A program made the position numbers and the translations under genes. A stretch of 64,000 nt of DNA from Herbaspirillum autotrophicum (lineage in GTDB: Bacteria > Pseudomonadota > Gammaproteobacteria > Burkholderiales > Burkholderiaceae_D). Numbering within the stretch: position 1 is the first letter of the stretch; every line of letters starts with the position of its first letter. Shown here in pieces: positions 35,871-46,693 of the stretch. The stretch is from positions 1 to 64,000 of the forward strand of contig NZ_LFLS01000017.1 in the NCBI RefSeq assembly GCF_001189915.1, written 5' to 3'. The notes under the pieces were generated by a model, which saw nothing but the letters and a program-made list of their open reading frames with translations, was not told the origin of the DNA and made no database searches.

Positions 35871-36659
35871 ATGCATCACTCTACTTCTGCCGCCATCCTG
35901 ACCAGAACCGACCACGACGGCGTCACCACCCTGCTGCTGAATCGTCCGTTGCAATTCAATGCCTTGTCGGAAGCGCTGCTGGATGCGCTGCAAACGGAAC
36001 TTGACGCGGTCGCCAGCGATCCCGGCGTACGCTGTGTGGTGCTGGCCGCGGCCGGCAAGGCTTTCTGCGCCGGCCACGATTTGCGTGAAATGCGCAGCAC
36101 GCCGCGTCTGGATTATTACCAGGCCTTGTTCGCCCGATGCAGTCGCGTGATGCAAGCGATTCAGACGTTGCCGGTGCCGGTCATCGCGCGGGTGCAGGGT
36201 ATTGCGACAGCGGCTGGTTGCCAACTGGTCGCCAGTTGCGATCTCGCCGTGGCTGCCGAGAGCGCCCGTTTCGCCGTCTCTGGCATCAATGTCGGCCTGT
36301 TTTGCTCGACGCCGGCAGTCGCCTTGTCGCGCAATGTTTCCACCAAACGCGCCTTCGACATGCTGGTCACGGCGCGCTTCATCGATGCCGCCACTGCTGC
36401 CGACTGGGGCCTGATCAATGAAACCGTCGCCGATGCAGAGCTGGATGCCGCCGTGGAGCGCAAGACTGCCGCCATTCTGTCCAAGAGTCCGGCGGCGATA
36501 CGTTATGGCAAGGCCATGTTTTACCGGCAACGGCAAATGCCGCTGGCCGATGCCTATGCGTATGCCGGCGACGTGATGGCGCGCAACATGATGGAAGAAG
36601 ATGCCGTCGAAGGCATTGATGCTTTTCTTGGCAAGCGCCTGCCGGTCTGGAAATCCTGA
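35871..36659 (+). CDS. Enoyl-CoA hydratase/isomerase family protein
   Basis: 262 aa from ATG 35871 with GAGGA at 35861-35865. Crotonase fold: the first oxyanion-hole segment AFCAGHDLREM near 65-75 and the second, normally with the catalytic Glu pair, reads QGIATAAGCQLVASCDLAVA near 110. It resembles the ECHDC3 group, which often lacks one catalytic Glu, so true hydratase activity is not assured. Its last bases lie 9 nt from the convergent phosphoesterase gene. Confidence 0.88.
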   Translation: MHHSTSAAILTRTDHDGVTTLLLNRPLQFNALSEALLDALQTELDAVASDPGVRCVVLAAAGKAFCAGHDLREMRSTPRLDYYQALFARCSRVMQAIQTLPVPVIARVQGIATAAGCQLVASCDLAVAAESARFAVSGINVGLFCSTPAVALSRNVSTKRAFDMLVTARFIDAATAADWGLINETVADAELDAAVERKTAAILSKSPAAIRYGKAMFYRQRQMPLADAYAYAGDVMARNMMEEDAVEGIDAFLGKRLPVWKS

Positions 36660-36668
36660 AACTTCAAC

Positions 36669-37634
36669 CTACGTTATTGCGAAGCAGGCTTCAAAGCGTT
36701 GCAGGAATTGCTCCAGATCAGCGCCCGGCAAATGGTTGATGCCACCGGCCAACTGGCGGCCGCCACCGCTGTCAAAGCCGAGACAAAATTCGGCCGCCCC
36801 GGCATGGCAAGCGCGTGGCGTCCTGACGCTGACGGCAAAGCCGCCTTTGCTGTCCGGCGATAAAATGCCGATCGCGCAGTCCGGCTGATCCTGCATCAAT
36901 TCATTGGCCAGCACGCCGATGATGCGCCGCGCCCAGGGTTGGTCCGGCAGCAGCATCAGCGTCGCGCCCTTCAGCTTGCGCAACGGTGCCAGTTGACGCG
37001 CCAGCGCCATGTCTTGGTCATATGCTGCTGCCAGCCGGGCATACACCGGCGACTGTGCTGCGAACGACAAGGGATCGGCAAATGGCAGCATGGCCTCGGC
37101 CAACAAGGCCGGATCGAAATGCAGATCGGCAATGTCAGCACCATAAGCGTTGTAATTGAGATAGATGCCGAGCCGCTCAAGAATGGCCACACTGGCGGCA
37201 TCCAGCCCGGCTTGCTGCGCCAGCGCGCGGCCGACATGCGGCAGATTGTCGCCGAAGGTCGCCACCATGGCCCAGGCCCGGTGACGGCCGCCGAGCTGGC
37301 GGTCAACCAGCAGGCTGGTACAGACTTCCGGCGCTTCATCGATGCAGCAGGTGAAACGGGGATGTTGCGGCAACACGCCGGCATGGTGATGATCAACGTA
37401 ATGCAGCGACGCGCCAGCGGCAAGCAGTCGCAACACGTCATCGCGATTCTGATCGTGCGACACATCCAGTACCGTAATCCGGTCGCCCGCTACCGCTGCA
37501 ATTCTTTGCAGCAGACAGATATCGCGCTTGACCCCGGTGACCAGTACGGCATCCGGCTGCGGCGTGTCCAGCCGCAGTTGCTGCAATGCGCACAAACCGT
37601 CGGCGTCGCCGTTGAAAGCAAAGTAATGACGCAT
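36669..37634 (-). CDS. DHH-family phosphoesterase
   Basis: 321 aa from ATG 37634, with GGAGA at 37645-37641. Metal-binding motifs: FNGDADGLCALQQ near 6-18, LDVSHDQNRDD near 58, and the name-giving YVDHHHAG near 80. The C-terminal DHHA1-like part has DSGGGRQLAGGINHLP near 295, where the usual GGGH motif reads GGGR. Family members hydrolyse short nucleotides or cyclic dinucleotides; the substrate is unknown here. Confidence 0.85.
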   Translation of the reverse strand: MRHYFAFNGDADGLCALQQLRLDTPQPDAVLVTGVKRDICLLQRIAAVAGDRITVLDVSHDQNRDDVLRLLAAGASLHYVDHHHAGVLPQHPRFTCCIDEAPEVCTSLLVDRQLGGRHRAWAMVATFGDNLPHVGRALAQQAGLDAASVAILERLGIYLNYNAYGADIADLHFDPALLAEAMLPFADPLSFAAQSPVYARLAAAYDQDMALARQLAPLRKLKGATLMLLPDQPWARRIIGVLANELMQDQPDCAIGILSPDSKGGFAVSVRTPRACHAGAAEFCLGFDSGGGRQLAGGINHLPGADLEQFLQRFEACFAIT

Positions 37635-37706
37635 TGCCGGTCTCCTGTCATTCGCCAGACTCGGCATCCAGTATAAGGCGAAGACCTGGGTCAGGCACGG
37701 TGAAAC

Positions 37707-38531
37707 TTATTGCCGCTCGACGATCTTGCGCAATACATGGGCGGCCGCTACCAGACCGAAACTGGCGGTCACCACCATGGCCGAACCGAAACCGGCGCAA
37801 TTGAGGCCGGTAATGCCGGCGACGTCCTCGTCGTTATCGGCAATATCGGCGCCGGGTTCTATCTCGCATTGCTCACCGGTTTCCGGCATGCGCAGCGGCT
37901 CGGTAGAAAACACCGCATCAATGCCGAACTTGTTCTTGGTACCGCGCGGGAACCGGTGCAATGCGCGCAAACGCTTGCGCACCTTGGCCAGTAACGGTTC
38001 TTGTTCGGTCCGGCACAGATCGCGGATTTCAATTTTGGTCGGATCGATCTGACCGCCGGCACCGCCGCTCGTGATCATCGGGATTTTGTGTTCGCGGCAA
38101 TAGGCAATCAATGCCACCTTGGCGCGCACGTTATCGATGGCGTCGATCACGTAATCGAACTGGCCGACCGGAATCATCTCGGCCACATTGTCGGGCGTCA
38201 GGAAATCCTCGACTTCAGTCACGCGGCAAAACGGATTGATCTGCACGATACGCTCATGCAGCGCGGTCACTTTGGCCTTGCCCAGCGTATCGGTCAGCGC
38301 ATGGATCTGGCGATTGACATTCGATTCGGCCAGGTTATCCAGATCGATCATGGTGATGGCGCCGATGGCGCTGCGCGCCAATGCCTCGACAATCCATGAA
38401 CCGACCCCGCCGACACCGACCACGCACACATGCGCCTGACGAAAGCGCGCCAGACCTTGTGCGCCATACAGGCGGGCGATGCCGCCAAAGCGGCGCTCAA
38501 AATCGATATCGGTCAAATCTGTACTGGACAT
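37707..38531 (-). CDS. tcdA: tRNA threonylcarbamoyladenosine dehydratase
   Basis: 274 aa from ATG 38531. A longer start at 38564 would sit in the T-run of the secDF terminator, so the shorter one is preferred. It cyclises t6A37 in tRNA to ct6A with ATP. Family features: FERRFGGIARLYG at the start, the ATP loop CVVGVGGVGSW near 36, DNLAESNVNRQ near 64, YVIDAIDN near 128, and ITSGGAGGQIDPTKI near 155. The E1-like adenylation fold is intact. Confidence 0.94.
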   Translation of the reverse strand: MSSTDLTDIDFERRFGGIARLYGAQGLARFRQAHVCVVGVGGVGSWIVEALARSAIGAITMIDLDNLAESNVNRQIHALTDTLGKAKVTALHERIVQINPFCRVTEVEDFLTPDNVAEMIPVGQFDYVIDAIDNVRAKVALIAYCREHKIPMITSGGAGGQIDPTKIEIRDLCRTEQEPLLAKVRKRLRALHRFPRGTKNKFGIDAVFSTEPLRMPETGEQCEIEPGADIADNDEDVAGITGLNCAGFGSAMVVTASFGLVAAAHVLRKIVERQ

Positions 38532-38565
38532 GGGTGTCACCGGATAAAAAATACGCTGCGCCATT

Positions 38566-38601
38566 CAAAACAAAACAGGCTGTTTCTCAAGAAACAGCCT
38601 G
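38566..38601 (-). terminator. Intrinsic terminator of the yajC-secD-secF unit
   Basis: On the minus strand CAGGCTGTTTC (38601-38591) pairs with GAAACAGCCTG (38586-38576) and is followed by TTTTGTTTTG. It lies 36 nt after the secF stop codon. Confidence 0.88.
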
Positions 38602-38636
38602 CATCTGCATTACAGTCCTGCTATTGCAGCGTTGAC

Positions 38637-39581
38637 TCAGACCACCGCGCCGTCGGTTTCATCCTTGGGCTTGGTGGGCTTGATCAAGTCTTCGCGCTTG
38701 ACGCCCAGCCACATGGCGATGGCGGCAGCAACGAACACCGAAGAATAAATACCGAACAAGATACCGATGGTCAGCGCCAGTGCAAAATAGTGCAAGGTCG
38801 GACCGCCGAAAATCAGCATCGACAACACCATCATTTCCGTGCTGCCGTGGGTGATGATGGTACGCGAAATGGTGCTGGTGATCGCATGGTTCAGTACTTC
38901 CGGCGTCGACAACTTGCCGTAGCGACGATCACGGAACGCTTCCCGCACCCGGTCAAACACCACCACCGATTCATTCACCGAGTAACCCAGTACCGCCAGA
39001 ATCGCCGCCAGCACCGTCAGTGAAAACTCCCACTGGAAGAAGGCGAAGAAGCCGAGAATGATGATCACGTCATGCAAGTTGGCGATGATCGCCGCCACCG
39101 CGAATTTCCATTCGAAACGGAAGGCCAGGTAAATCATGATCCCGATCACCACCATCCCGAGCGCCATCAGACCATCGTGCGCCAGTTCGTCCCCGACCTG
39201 CGGACCGACGAATTCCACCCGCTGCAACGTAACGTCCGGATCCTGCGCCTTGAGCGCGGCAATCACTTTTTCGCTTTGCTGTGTCGAGTTCACGCCATGC
39301 TGTGCCGGCAAGCGGATCATCACGTCCTGTGCCGTGCCGAAGCTCTGCACCTGGGTATCGGTAAAGCCCAGTCCTTCGACCGACTTGCGGATATTTTCAA
39401 TGTTGGCCGCGCGCGGATACGCCACCTCCATCACGGTACCGCCAGTGAATTCGATCGAGAAGTGCAAGCCCTTGGACAACAGGAAAAACACTGCCGCGAC
39501 AAATGTCAGCGCCGACACCACGTTGAAAATCAACGCATGGCGCATGAAGGGAATATCTTTTTTGATACGGAAAAATTCCAT
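38637..39581 (-). CDS. secF: Protein translocase subunit SecF
   Basis: 314 aa from ATG 39581, with AAGG 7 nt upstream; a GTG directly before is in frame. Six membrane helices surround a periplasmic domain. Family motifs: FSIEFTGGTVMEV near 42, LAHDGLMALGMVVIG near 140, LGYSVNESVVVFDRVRE near 195, and the SISRTI-type segment TSTISRTIITHGSTEM near 235. With SecD it uses the proton gradient to help proteins leave the Sec channel. Confidence 0.97.
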   Translation of the reverse strand: MEFFRIKKDIPFMRHALIFNVVSALTFVAAVFFLLSKGLHFSIEFTGGTVMEVAYPRAANIENIRKSVEGLGFTDTQVQSFGTAQDVMIRLPAQHGVNSTQQSEKVIAALKAQDPDVTLQRVEFVGPQVGDELAHDGLMALGMVVIGIMIYLAFRFEWKFAVAAIIANLHDVIIILGFFAFFQWEFSLTVLAAILAVLGYSVNESVVVFDRVREAFRDRRYGKLSTPEVLNHAITSTISRTIITHGSTEMMVLSMLIFGGPTLHYFALALTIGILFGIYSSVFVAAAIAMWLGVKREDLIKPTKPKDETDGAVV

Positions 39582-39675
39582 CACATACCTTTCTGTTCTG
39601 CGCCGTCAGACCTTGCTGACGACGCATTTTGATCGCACCCGGGCATCGCTGTGACGCCCTGTTGGCAACTCGCTG

Positions 39676-41538
39676 TTACTTGCTGTCCGGCTTCCAGATC
39701 TGACCGATGGCCAGCTTGGTCAGCTTTTTCTTGCGGCCGTACCAGAGATTGACGATACCGCGCGAGAAGAACACGGCGGAGAACATCGACGTCAGGATAC
39801 CCAGGCAGTGCACCACCGCGAAACCGCGAATCGCACCGGAACCGAAGATCAGCAGCGCCAGACCGGCAATCAGCGTGGTCACGTTGGAGTCCAGAATGGT
39901 CGCCCAGGCGCGGTCAAAGCCCATCGCAATGGCTGCCTGCGGCGAATTGCCGGCCCGCAGTTCCTCACGGATACGCTCGTTGATCAGCACGTTGGAGTCA
40001 ATCGCCATACCGAGCGCCAGCGCAATCGCGGCGATACCCGGCAAGGTCAGCGTCGCCTGCAGCGTCGACAGTACCGCGATCAGCAGCAGCACGTTGACCG
40101 ACAACGCCAGCGCGCTGAACAGACCGAACAACTGGTAATACACGATCATGAAAATCGCCATGGCAGCAAAACCGTACAGCGTGGCGTCAAAACCCTTGCG
40201 GATATTGTCGGCGCCAAGTTGCGGGCCGATGGTGCGTTCTTCGATGATTTCCATCGGTGCTGCGAGCGAACCGGCGCGCAACAGCAGAGCCAGATCGCTG
40301 GCATCTTCTGCCGAACCCATGCCGGTGATCTGGAAGCGTGATCCGAGTTCGTCGCGAATGGTCGCCACGGTCAGGACTTCGCCCTTGCCCTTTTCGAACA
40401 GGACAATCGCCATGCCCTTGCCGATCTTGTCGCGGGTAGCATCCCGCATCTTGCGGCCGCCGTCGCCGTTCAGATCGATACTGACTGCCGGCTGGTGATT
40501 CTGGTCAAAGCTGGCCGAGGCATTCGAAATGTAATCACCGGTAATGATCGGATCCTTGTACAGCACCACCGGCGCATTCTTGCCGATCTTGAACAGTTCG
40601 GAACCGAACGGGACGGCGGCGGTGGATTCGGTGCCGCGGGTCACGGTTTCATCCACCATGCGCACTTCCAGTGTCGCAGTACGGCCGATGATGTCCTTGG
40701 CGCGCGACACATCCTGCACGCCCGGCAACTGCACCACGATGCGGTCGGCGCCCTGACGCTGAATCAGCGGCTCGGCCACGCCGAGTTCGTTGACGCGCTT
40801 GGACAGGGTCGAAATATTCTGTTTGACGCCATCTTCCTGGGTCTGCTTCAGTGCTTCCGGACGCAAGGTGCCGATCAGCTTGAGATCTTCACCGCTACCG
40901 GTTTCCTGCAACGCCATTTCCGACAACTGGCCAGCCAGCAGATCCTTGGCCTTGTTGCGGGTGTCCTGGTCACGGAACAGGATTTCAATCGTGTCGCCAC
41001 TGCGGTTGATACCGGCGTGACGGATATTCTTGTCGCGCAACAGGCTGCGCACGCTCGATTGCATGCCTTGCAGACGCTTGTTGAGCACCGCCTTGACATC
41101 CACCTGCATCAGGAAGTGCACCCCGCCGCGCAAGTCCAGACCCAGAAACATCGGATACGCATGCAGGCTTTGCAGCCATTGCGGAGTATTCGGCAACAGG
41201 TTGAAGGCGACGATATAGGTCGGATCGGTCGGATCGGTATTCAATTCTTTTTCCAGCAAAGCCTTGGCCTTGAACTGGATATCGGTACTGCTGAAGCGCG
41301 CACGAACGGACGCTTGTGCCGAGCTGTTATCGAATGCGATGCTTTCCGGCGCCAGATTGCCTTGCTGCAATATCTGCTGGACCCGCTCGGTGACCGAGTT
41401 TTCTACCTTGACAGTAGATTTGGCGCTGCTGATCTGCACAGCAGGCGATTCGCCAAAGAAATTCGGCAGCGTATACAACACCCCGAACAGCAAGGCGACA
41501 ACGATTATTACGTACTTCCAGACAGGATAGCGATTCAT
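39676..41538 (-). CDS. secD: Protein translocase subunit SecD
   Basis: 620 aa. The first helix (about 7-26) is followed by a large periplasmic P1 domain with FLGLDLRGGVHFLMQVD near 130. The C-terminal five helices carry ALGMAIDSNVLINERIREEL near 525 and the SecD end motif. The gap to secF is 94 nt and that to yajC about 100 nt; all read the same way, the standard yajC-secD-secF order. Confidence 0.97.
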   Translation of the reverse strand: MNRYPVWKYVIIVVALLFGVLYTLPNFFGESPAVQISSAKSTVKVENSVTERVQQILQQGNLAPESIAFDNSSAQASVRARFSSTDIQFKAKALLEKELNTDPTDPTYIVAFNLLPNTPQWLQSLHAYPMFLGLDLRGGVHFLMQVDVKAVLNKRLQGMQSSVRSLLRDKNIRHAGINRSGDTIEILFRDQDTRNKAKDLLAGQLSEMALQETGSGEDLKLIGTLRPEALKQTQEDGVKQNISTLSKRVNELGVAEPLIQRQGADRIVVQLPGVQDVSRAKDIIGRTATLEVRMVDETVTRGTESTAAVPFGSELFKIGKNAPVVLYKDPIITGDYISNASASFDQNHQPAVSIDLNGDGGRKMRDATRDKIGKGMAIVLFEKGKGEVLTVATIRDELGSRFQITGMGSAEDASDLALLLRAGSLAAPMEIIEERTIGPQLGADNIRKGFDATLYGFAAMAIFMIVYYQLFGLFSALALSVNVLLLIAVLSTLQATLTLPGIAAIALALGMAIDSNVLINERIREELRAGNSPQAAIAMGFDRAWATILDSNVTTLIAGLALLIFGSGAIRGFAVVHCLGILTSMFSAVFFSRGIVNLWYGRKKKLTKLAIGQIWKPDSK

Positions 41539-41639
41539 ATCGATTCAGCGTTGTTTAGGGACATCCGCAGACGTCCGATGGACATATGACATGGGGGCGC
41601 ATCGGCGATGCGCCCCCTTGTTGACCAGACTGCCCGGAA

Positions 41640-41975
41640 TTACAGGGCCTTGATCGTGCCCTTCGGCAGCAAGGTCGTCACGGAAGCCTTTTGCACCACG
41701 ATTTCCGTGCCGGCAGCGATTTCCAGTGTGACGTAGCCGTCTGCAACCTTGGTCACGCGACCGAGGAAACCACCTGCAGTGACAACTTCATCGCCCTTGC
41801 CCAACGCATCCATCATGGCTTTTTGTTCTTTTTGACGTTTCATCTGTGGACGAATCATCAGGAAGTACAGCACCACGAACATCAGAATGATCGGCAGGAA
41901 GCTGGTCAGATTGCCCATCAGGCCTGCTGGGCCTGCGGCTGCGGTAGTTTGTGCAATTGCATCGGTAATGAACAC
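41640..41975 (-). CDS. yajC: Sec translocase accessory subunit YajC
   Basis: 111 aa with a GTG start at 41975, chosen because GGAG is 6 nt upstream and the protein then begins in the usual YajC way (fMet-FITDAIAQ). One membrane helix spans about 25-42 (LPIILMFVVLYFLMIRPQMK), followed by a small basic and beta-rich domain (GDEVVTAGGFLGRVTKV). It joins SecDF in the inner membrane. Confidence 0.95.
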   Translation of the reverse strand: MFITDAIAQTTAAAGPAGLMGNLTSFLPIILMFVVLYFLMIRPQMKRQKEQKAMMDALGKGDEVVTAGGFLGRVTKVADGYVTLEIAAGTEIVVQKASVTTLLPKGTIKAL

Positions 41976-42286
41976 GGGGCGCTCCAAAAGGGTTGTTTAA
42001 AAAATAGCCTCGCATTTTAGCATTGCGCCGGGCCTTGACTCCGTTTCGGAGCGGCAGAACACGGCACACGAGCCAAAAACAAGACTGGCTGCAGCAAAAT
42101 TGCATCTTTGCATCAATGACGCGGCACGCCCAACATGGGGACGAGATGCAAATTGGCAAGACCGGGGCGATCAGAAAATATCCACACCTGTCTTGCCGAA
42201 AAAACAAGTCAACGCCGGCATTGCCGTTTTTACTACAGTCTGGCCAGCGGCGGCAGCTCGCAAACTGCGCCGCGCCGGCCGACGGA
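41976..42286. other. Spacer between yajC and tgt
   Basis: 311 bases with no supported gene. On the minus strand a TAAAAT near 42017 could be the -10 of the yajC-secDF promoter, with no good -35. The GC-rich end near 42240-42286 follows the tgt stop and shows no clean terminator. Confidence 0.4.
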
Positions 42287-44450
<2,164 letters not shown>

Positions 44451-44470
44451 GCTGGCAGAAATGAGTTTCA

Positions 44471-44486
44471 CTGTGATTAAACACAG
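44471..44486. promoter_or_regulatory. LexA-like SOS box over the recG promoter
   Basis: CTGT-N8-ACAG, with AT-rich centre (GATTAAAC) and flanks that extend it to ACTGT ... ACAGTA. This matches 11 of 12 defined positions of the TACTGT-N8-ACAGTA consensus. A -10-like TACAAT (44487-44492) starts directly after it, reading toward recG, so a bound repressor would block that promoter. It also lies 20 nt before the queA start on the other strand. Confidence 0.5.
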
Positions 44487-44552
44487 TACAATATTGCGGA
44501 ACCCGCTATTTTACGCCGTCTCCCTGTTTTGAACGACCTTTGACCGTCCTGC

Positions 44553-46637
44553 ATGCCTGCACCGAAGAAAAAGCCCCCTGCCGCGGCCAAAGCGCCAGTG
44601 AAGATCGAAGATAAGCTGGCCCGGCTCGGATTGCGCTCGGACATGGATCTGGCATTGCATCTGCCGGCCCGCTACGAAGATGAAACCCAGATTCTCAGCA
44701 TCGCCGAGGCCGGCATGCGCGGCATGCAGATGGTACAGGTGGAAGCCATCGTCACCCTCTGCGATATTCAATACCGGCCGCGCCGGCAACTGGTGGTCAC
44801 GGTGGCCGATGACAGCGGCCAGCTGGTGCTGCGCTTCCTCAATTTCTACGGCAACCAGACCAAACAACTTGCCGCCGGCACCCGGGTCCGGGTCCGCGGT
44901 GAATTGCGGCACGGCTTTTTCGGCGCCGAAATGGTCCACCCCACCTATAAGGTAGTACTGGAAGGCGCACCGCTGCCCGATGCACTGACCCCGGTCTATC
45001 CGGCGGGTGAAGGTTTGTCGCAAAGCATTCTGCGGCGCGCCATCGCCAGTGCCCTCAAACGCATCGACTGGCACGATACGCTGCCGGCGGCGGCACTGGA
45101 CACACTCAAACTGACGCCGTTCGACAGCGCCGTGCGCCTGCTGCACAACCCGCCGCCCGACGTCGATGAACACGCGCTGGAAGAACGCTCGCATCCGGCC
45201 TGGATCAGAATGAAATTCGATGAACTGCTGGCGCAGCAATTGTCACTCAAGCGCGCCCAGGAAGCGCGCCGCGCCCGCAATGCCAGCGCCCTGCCCAACG
45301 TCGGCAGCTTGTCGGCAGCATTTCTGGCGCAGTTGCCGTTTGCACTGACCGCCGCCCAGCAACGCGTCCTCGATGAAATCCGTACCGATCTGCGCGCCTC
45401 GTTTCCCATGCAACGCTTGCTGCAAGGCGATGTCGGCAGCGGCAAGACCGTGGTCGCTGCACTGGCCGCTGCGCAAGCCATCGACAGCGGCTTTCAGGCG
45501 GTTCTGATGGCGCCTACCGAAATTCTGGCCGACCAGCATTTCCGCAAGATCGCTGGCTGGATGGAGCCGCTCGGCATCAGCGTGGCCTGGCTCACCGGCA
45601 GTCTCAAGAAAAAAGAAAAAACCGCCGCCACGGCGCGCATCGAATCCGGCGAAGCACGACTGATCATCGGCACCCACGCCCTGATTCAGGACAGCGTGCA
45701 GTTCGACAAACTGGGCCTGGTGATCGTCGACGAGCAGCATCGTTTCGGCGTCGGCCAGCGGCTGGCACTGCGCAACAAGGCGCTCGACGTTACTGCCGCA
45801 GATGACGCACAAACCGTACCGCATCAATTGATGATGTCGGCCACGCCGATCCCGCGCACGCTGGCGATGACGTATTACGCCGACCTCGAAGTGTCGGTGA
45901 TCGATGAACTGCCGCCCGGCCGTACCCCGGTAGTCACGCGCGCCATTGACCAGATCCGGCGCGATGAAGTCATCGACCGGGTGCACTCGGCGGCCCAGGA
46001 AGGACGCCAGGTTTATTGGGTCTGTCCGTTGATAGAAGAGTCGGAAGCGCTGCAATTGCAGACCGCCACCGATACTCACGCGATGCTGGTCGAGGCCTTG
46101 CCGGATTTGCGCATCGGGCTGGTGCACGGCCGTCTCAAACAAGTCGAAAAACAGGAAGTCATGGATGCGTTCAGTCGCGGCGAGATTCATGTGCTGGTTG
46201 CCACGACCGTGATCGAAGTCGGTGTCGACGTGCCCAATGCGTCGCTGATGGTGATCGAACATGCCGAGCGTTTCGGCCTGTCGCAACTGCATCAGTTGCG
46301 CGGCCGGGTCGGCCGTGGAGCCGCCGCCAGTGCCTGTTTGTTGCTGTATCAAAGCCCGCTTGGCGGTACCGCCAAACAGCGCCTGATGACCATGCGTGAA
46401 ACCAGCGACGGCTTTGAAATCGCCCGCCGTGATCTGGAAATTCGCGGTCCCGGTGAATTTCTCGGCGCCCGTCAATCCGGCGAAGCCATGCTGCGCTTTG
46501 CCGACCTCGCCACCGATCAGTGGCTGGTGGAAAAAGCCAGAAATCTGGCACAAACATTACTCAAGAGCGAACCCGCCATCGTCGACGCCCATCTGGCACG
46601 CTGGCTCGGCGGCCGCGAAGATTTTCTCAAAGTGTAA
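44553..46637 (+). CDS. recG: ATP-dependent DNA helicase RecG
   Basis: 694 aa, the family length. The wedge/OB domain (about 50-150) precedes two helicase domains. Motif I LLQGDVGSGKT near 290, II IVDEQHRFGVGQR near 392, III MSATPIPRTLA, IV-VI region VATTVIEVGVDVPNA near 550 and HQLRGRVGRG near 585, and the C-terminal hook (GEFLGARQSGEAMLRFADL). It remodels stalled replication forks. A 7-bp GC hairpin (46642-46662) follows the stop. Confidence 0.97.
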   Translation: MPAPKKKPPAAAKAPVKIEDKLARLGLRSDMDLALHLPARYEDETQILSIAEAGMRGMQMVQVEAIVTLCDIQYRPRRQLVVTVADDSGQLVLRFLNFYGNQTKQLAAGTRVRVRGELRHGFFGAEMVHPTYKVVLEGAPLPDALTPVYPAGEGLSQSILRRAIASALKRIDWHDTLPAAALDTLKLTPFDSAVRLLHNPPPDVDEHALEERSHPAWIRMKFDELLAQQLSLKRAQEARRARNASALPNVGSLSAAFLAQLPFALTAAQQRVLDEIRTDLRASFPMQRLLQGDVGSGKTVVAALAAAQAIDSGFQAVLMAPTEILADQHFRKIAGWMEPLGISVAWLTGSLKKKEKTAATARIESGEARLIIGTHALIQDSVQFDKLGLVIVDEQHRFGVGQRLALRNKALDVTAADDAQTVPHQLMMSATPIPRTLAMTYYADLEVSVIDELPPGRTPVVTRAIDQIRRDEVIDRVHSAAQEGRQVYWVCPLIEESEALQLQTATDTHAMLVEALPDLRIGLVHGRLKQVEKQEVMDAFSRGEIHVLVATTVIEVGVDVPNASLMVIEHAERFGLSQLHQLRGRVGRGAAASACLLLYQSPLGGTAKQRLMTMRETSDGFEIARRDLEIRGPGEFLGARQSGEAMLRFADLATDQWLVEKARNLAQTLLKSEPAIVDAHLARWLGGREDFLKV

Positions 46638-46641
46638 AACT

Positions 46642-46662
46642 GGCGGCGAGATTCCCGCCGCC
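46642..46662 (+). terminator. GC hairpin after recG
   Basis: GGCGGCG (46642-46648) pairs with CGCCGCC (46656-46662) with a 7-nt loop and no T-run. It ends 31 nt before the next gene, so it may be a weak attenuator only. Confidence 0.3.
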
Positions 46663-46693
46663 GGACATTCCCTACCCAACCGACAGGTGCACC

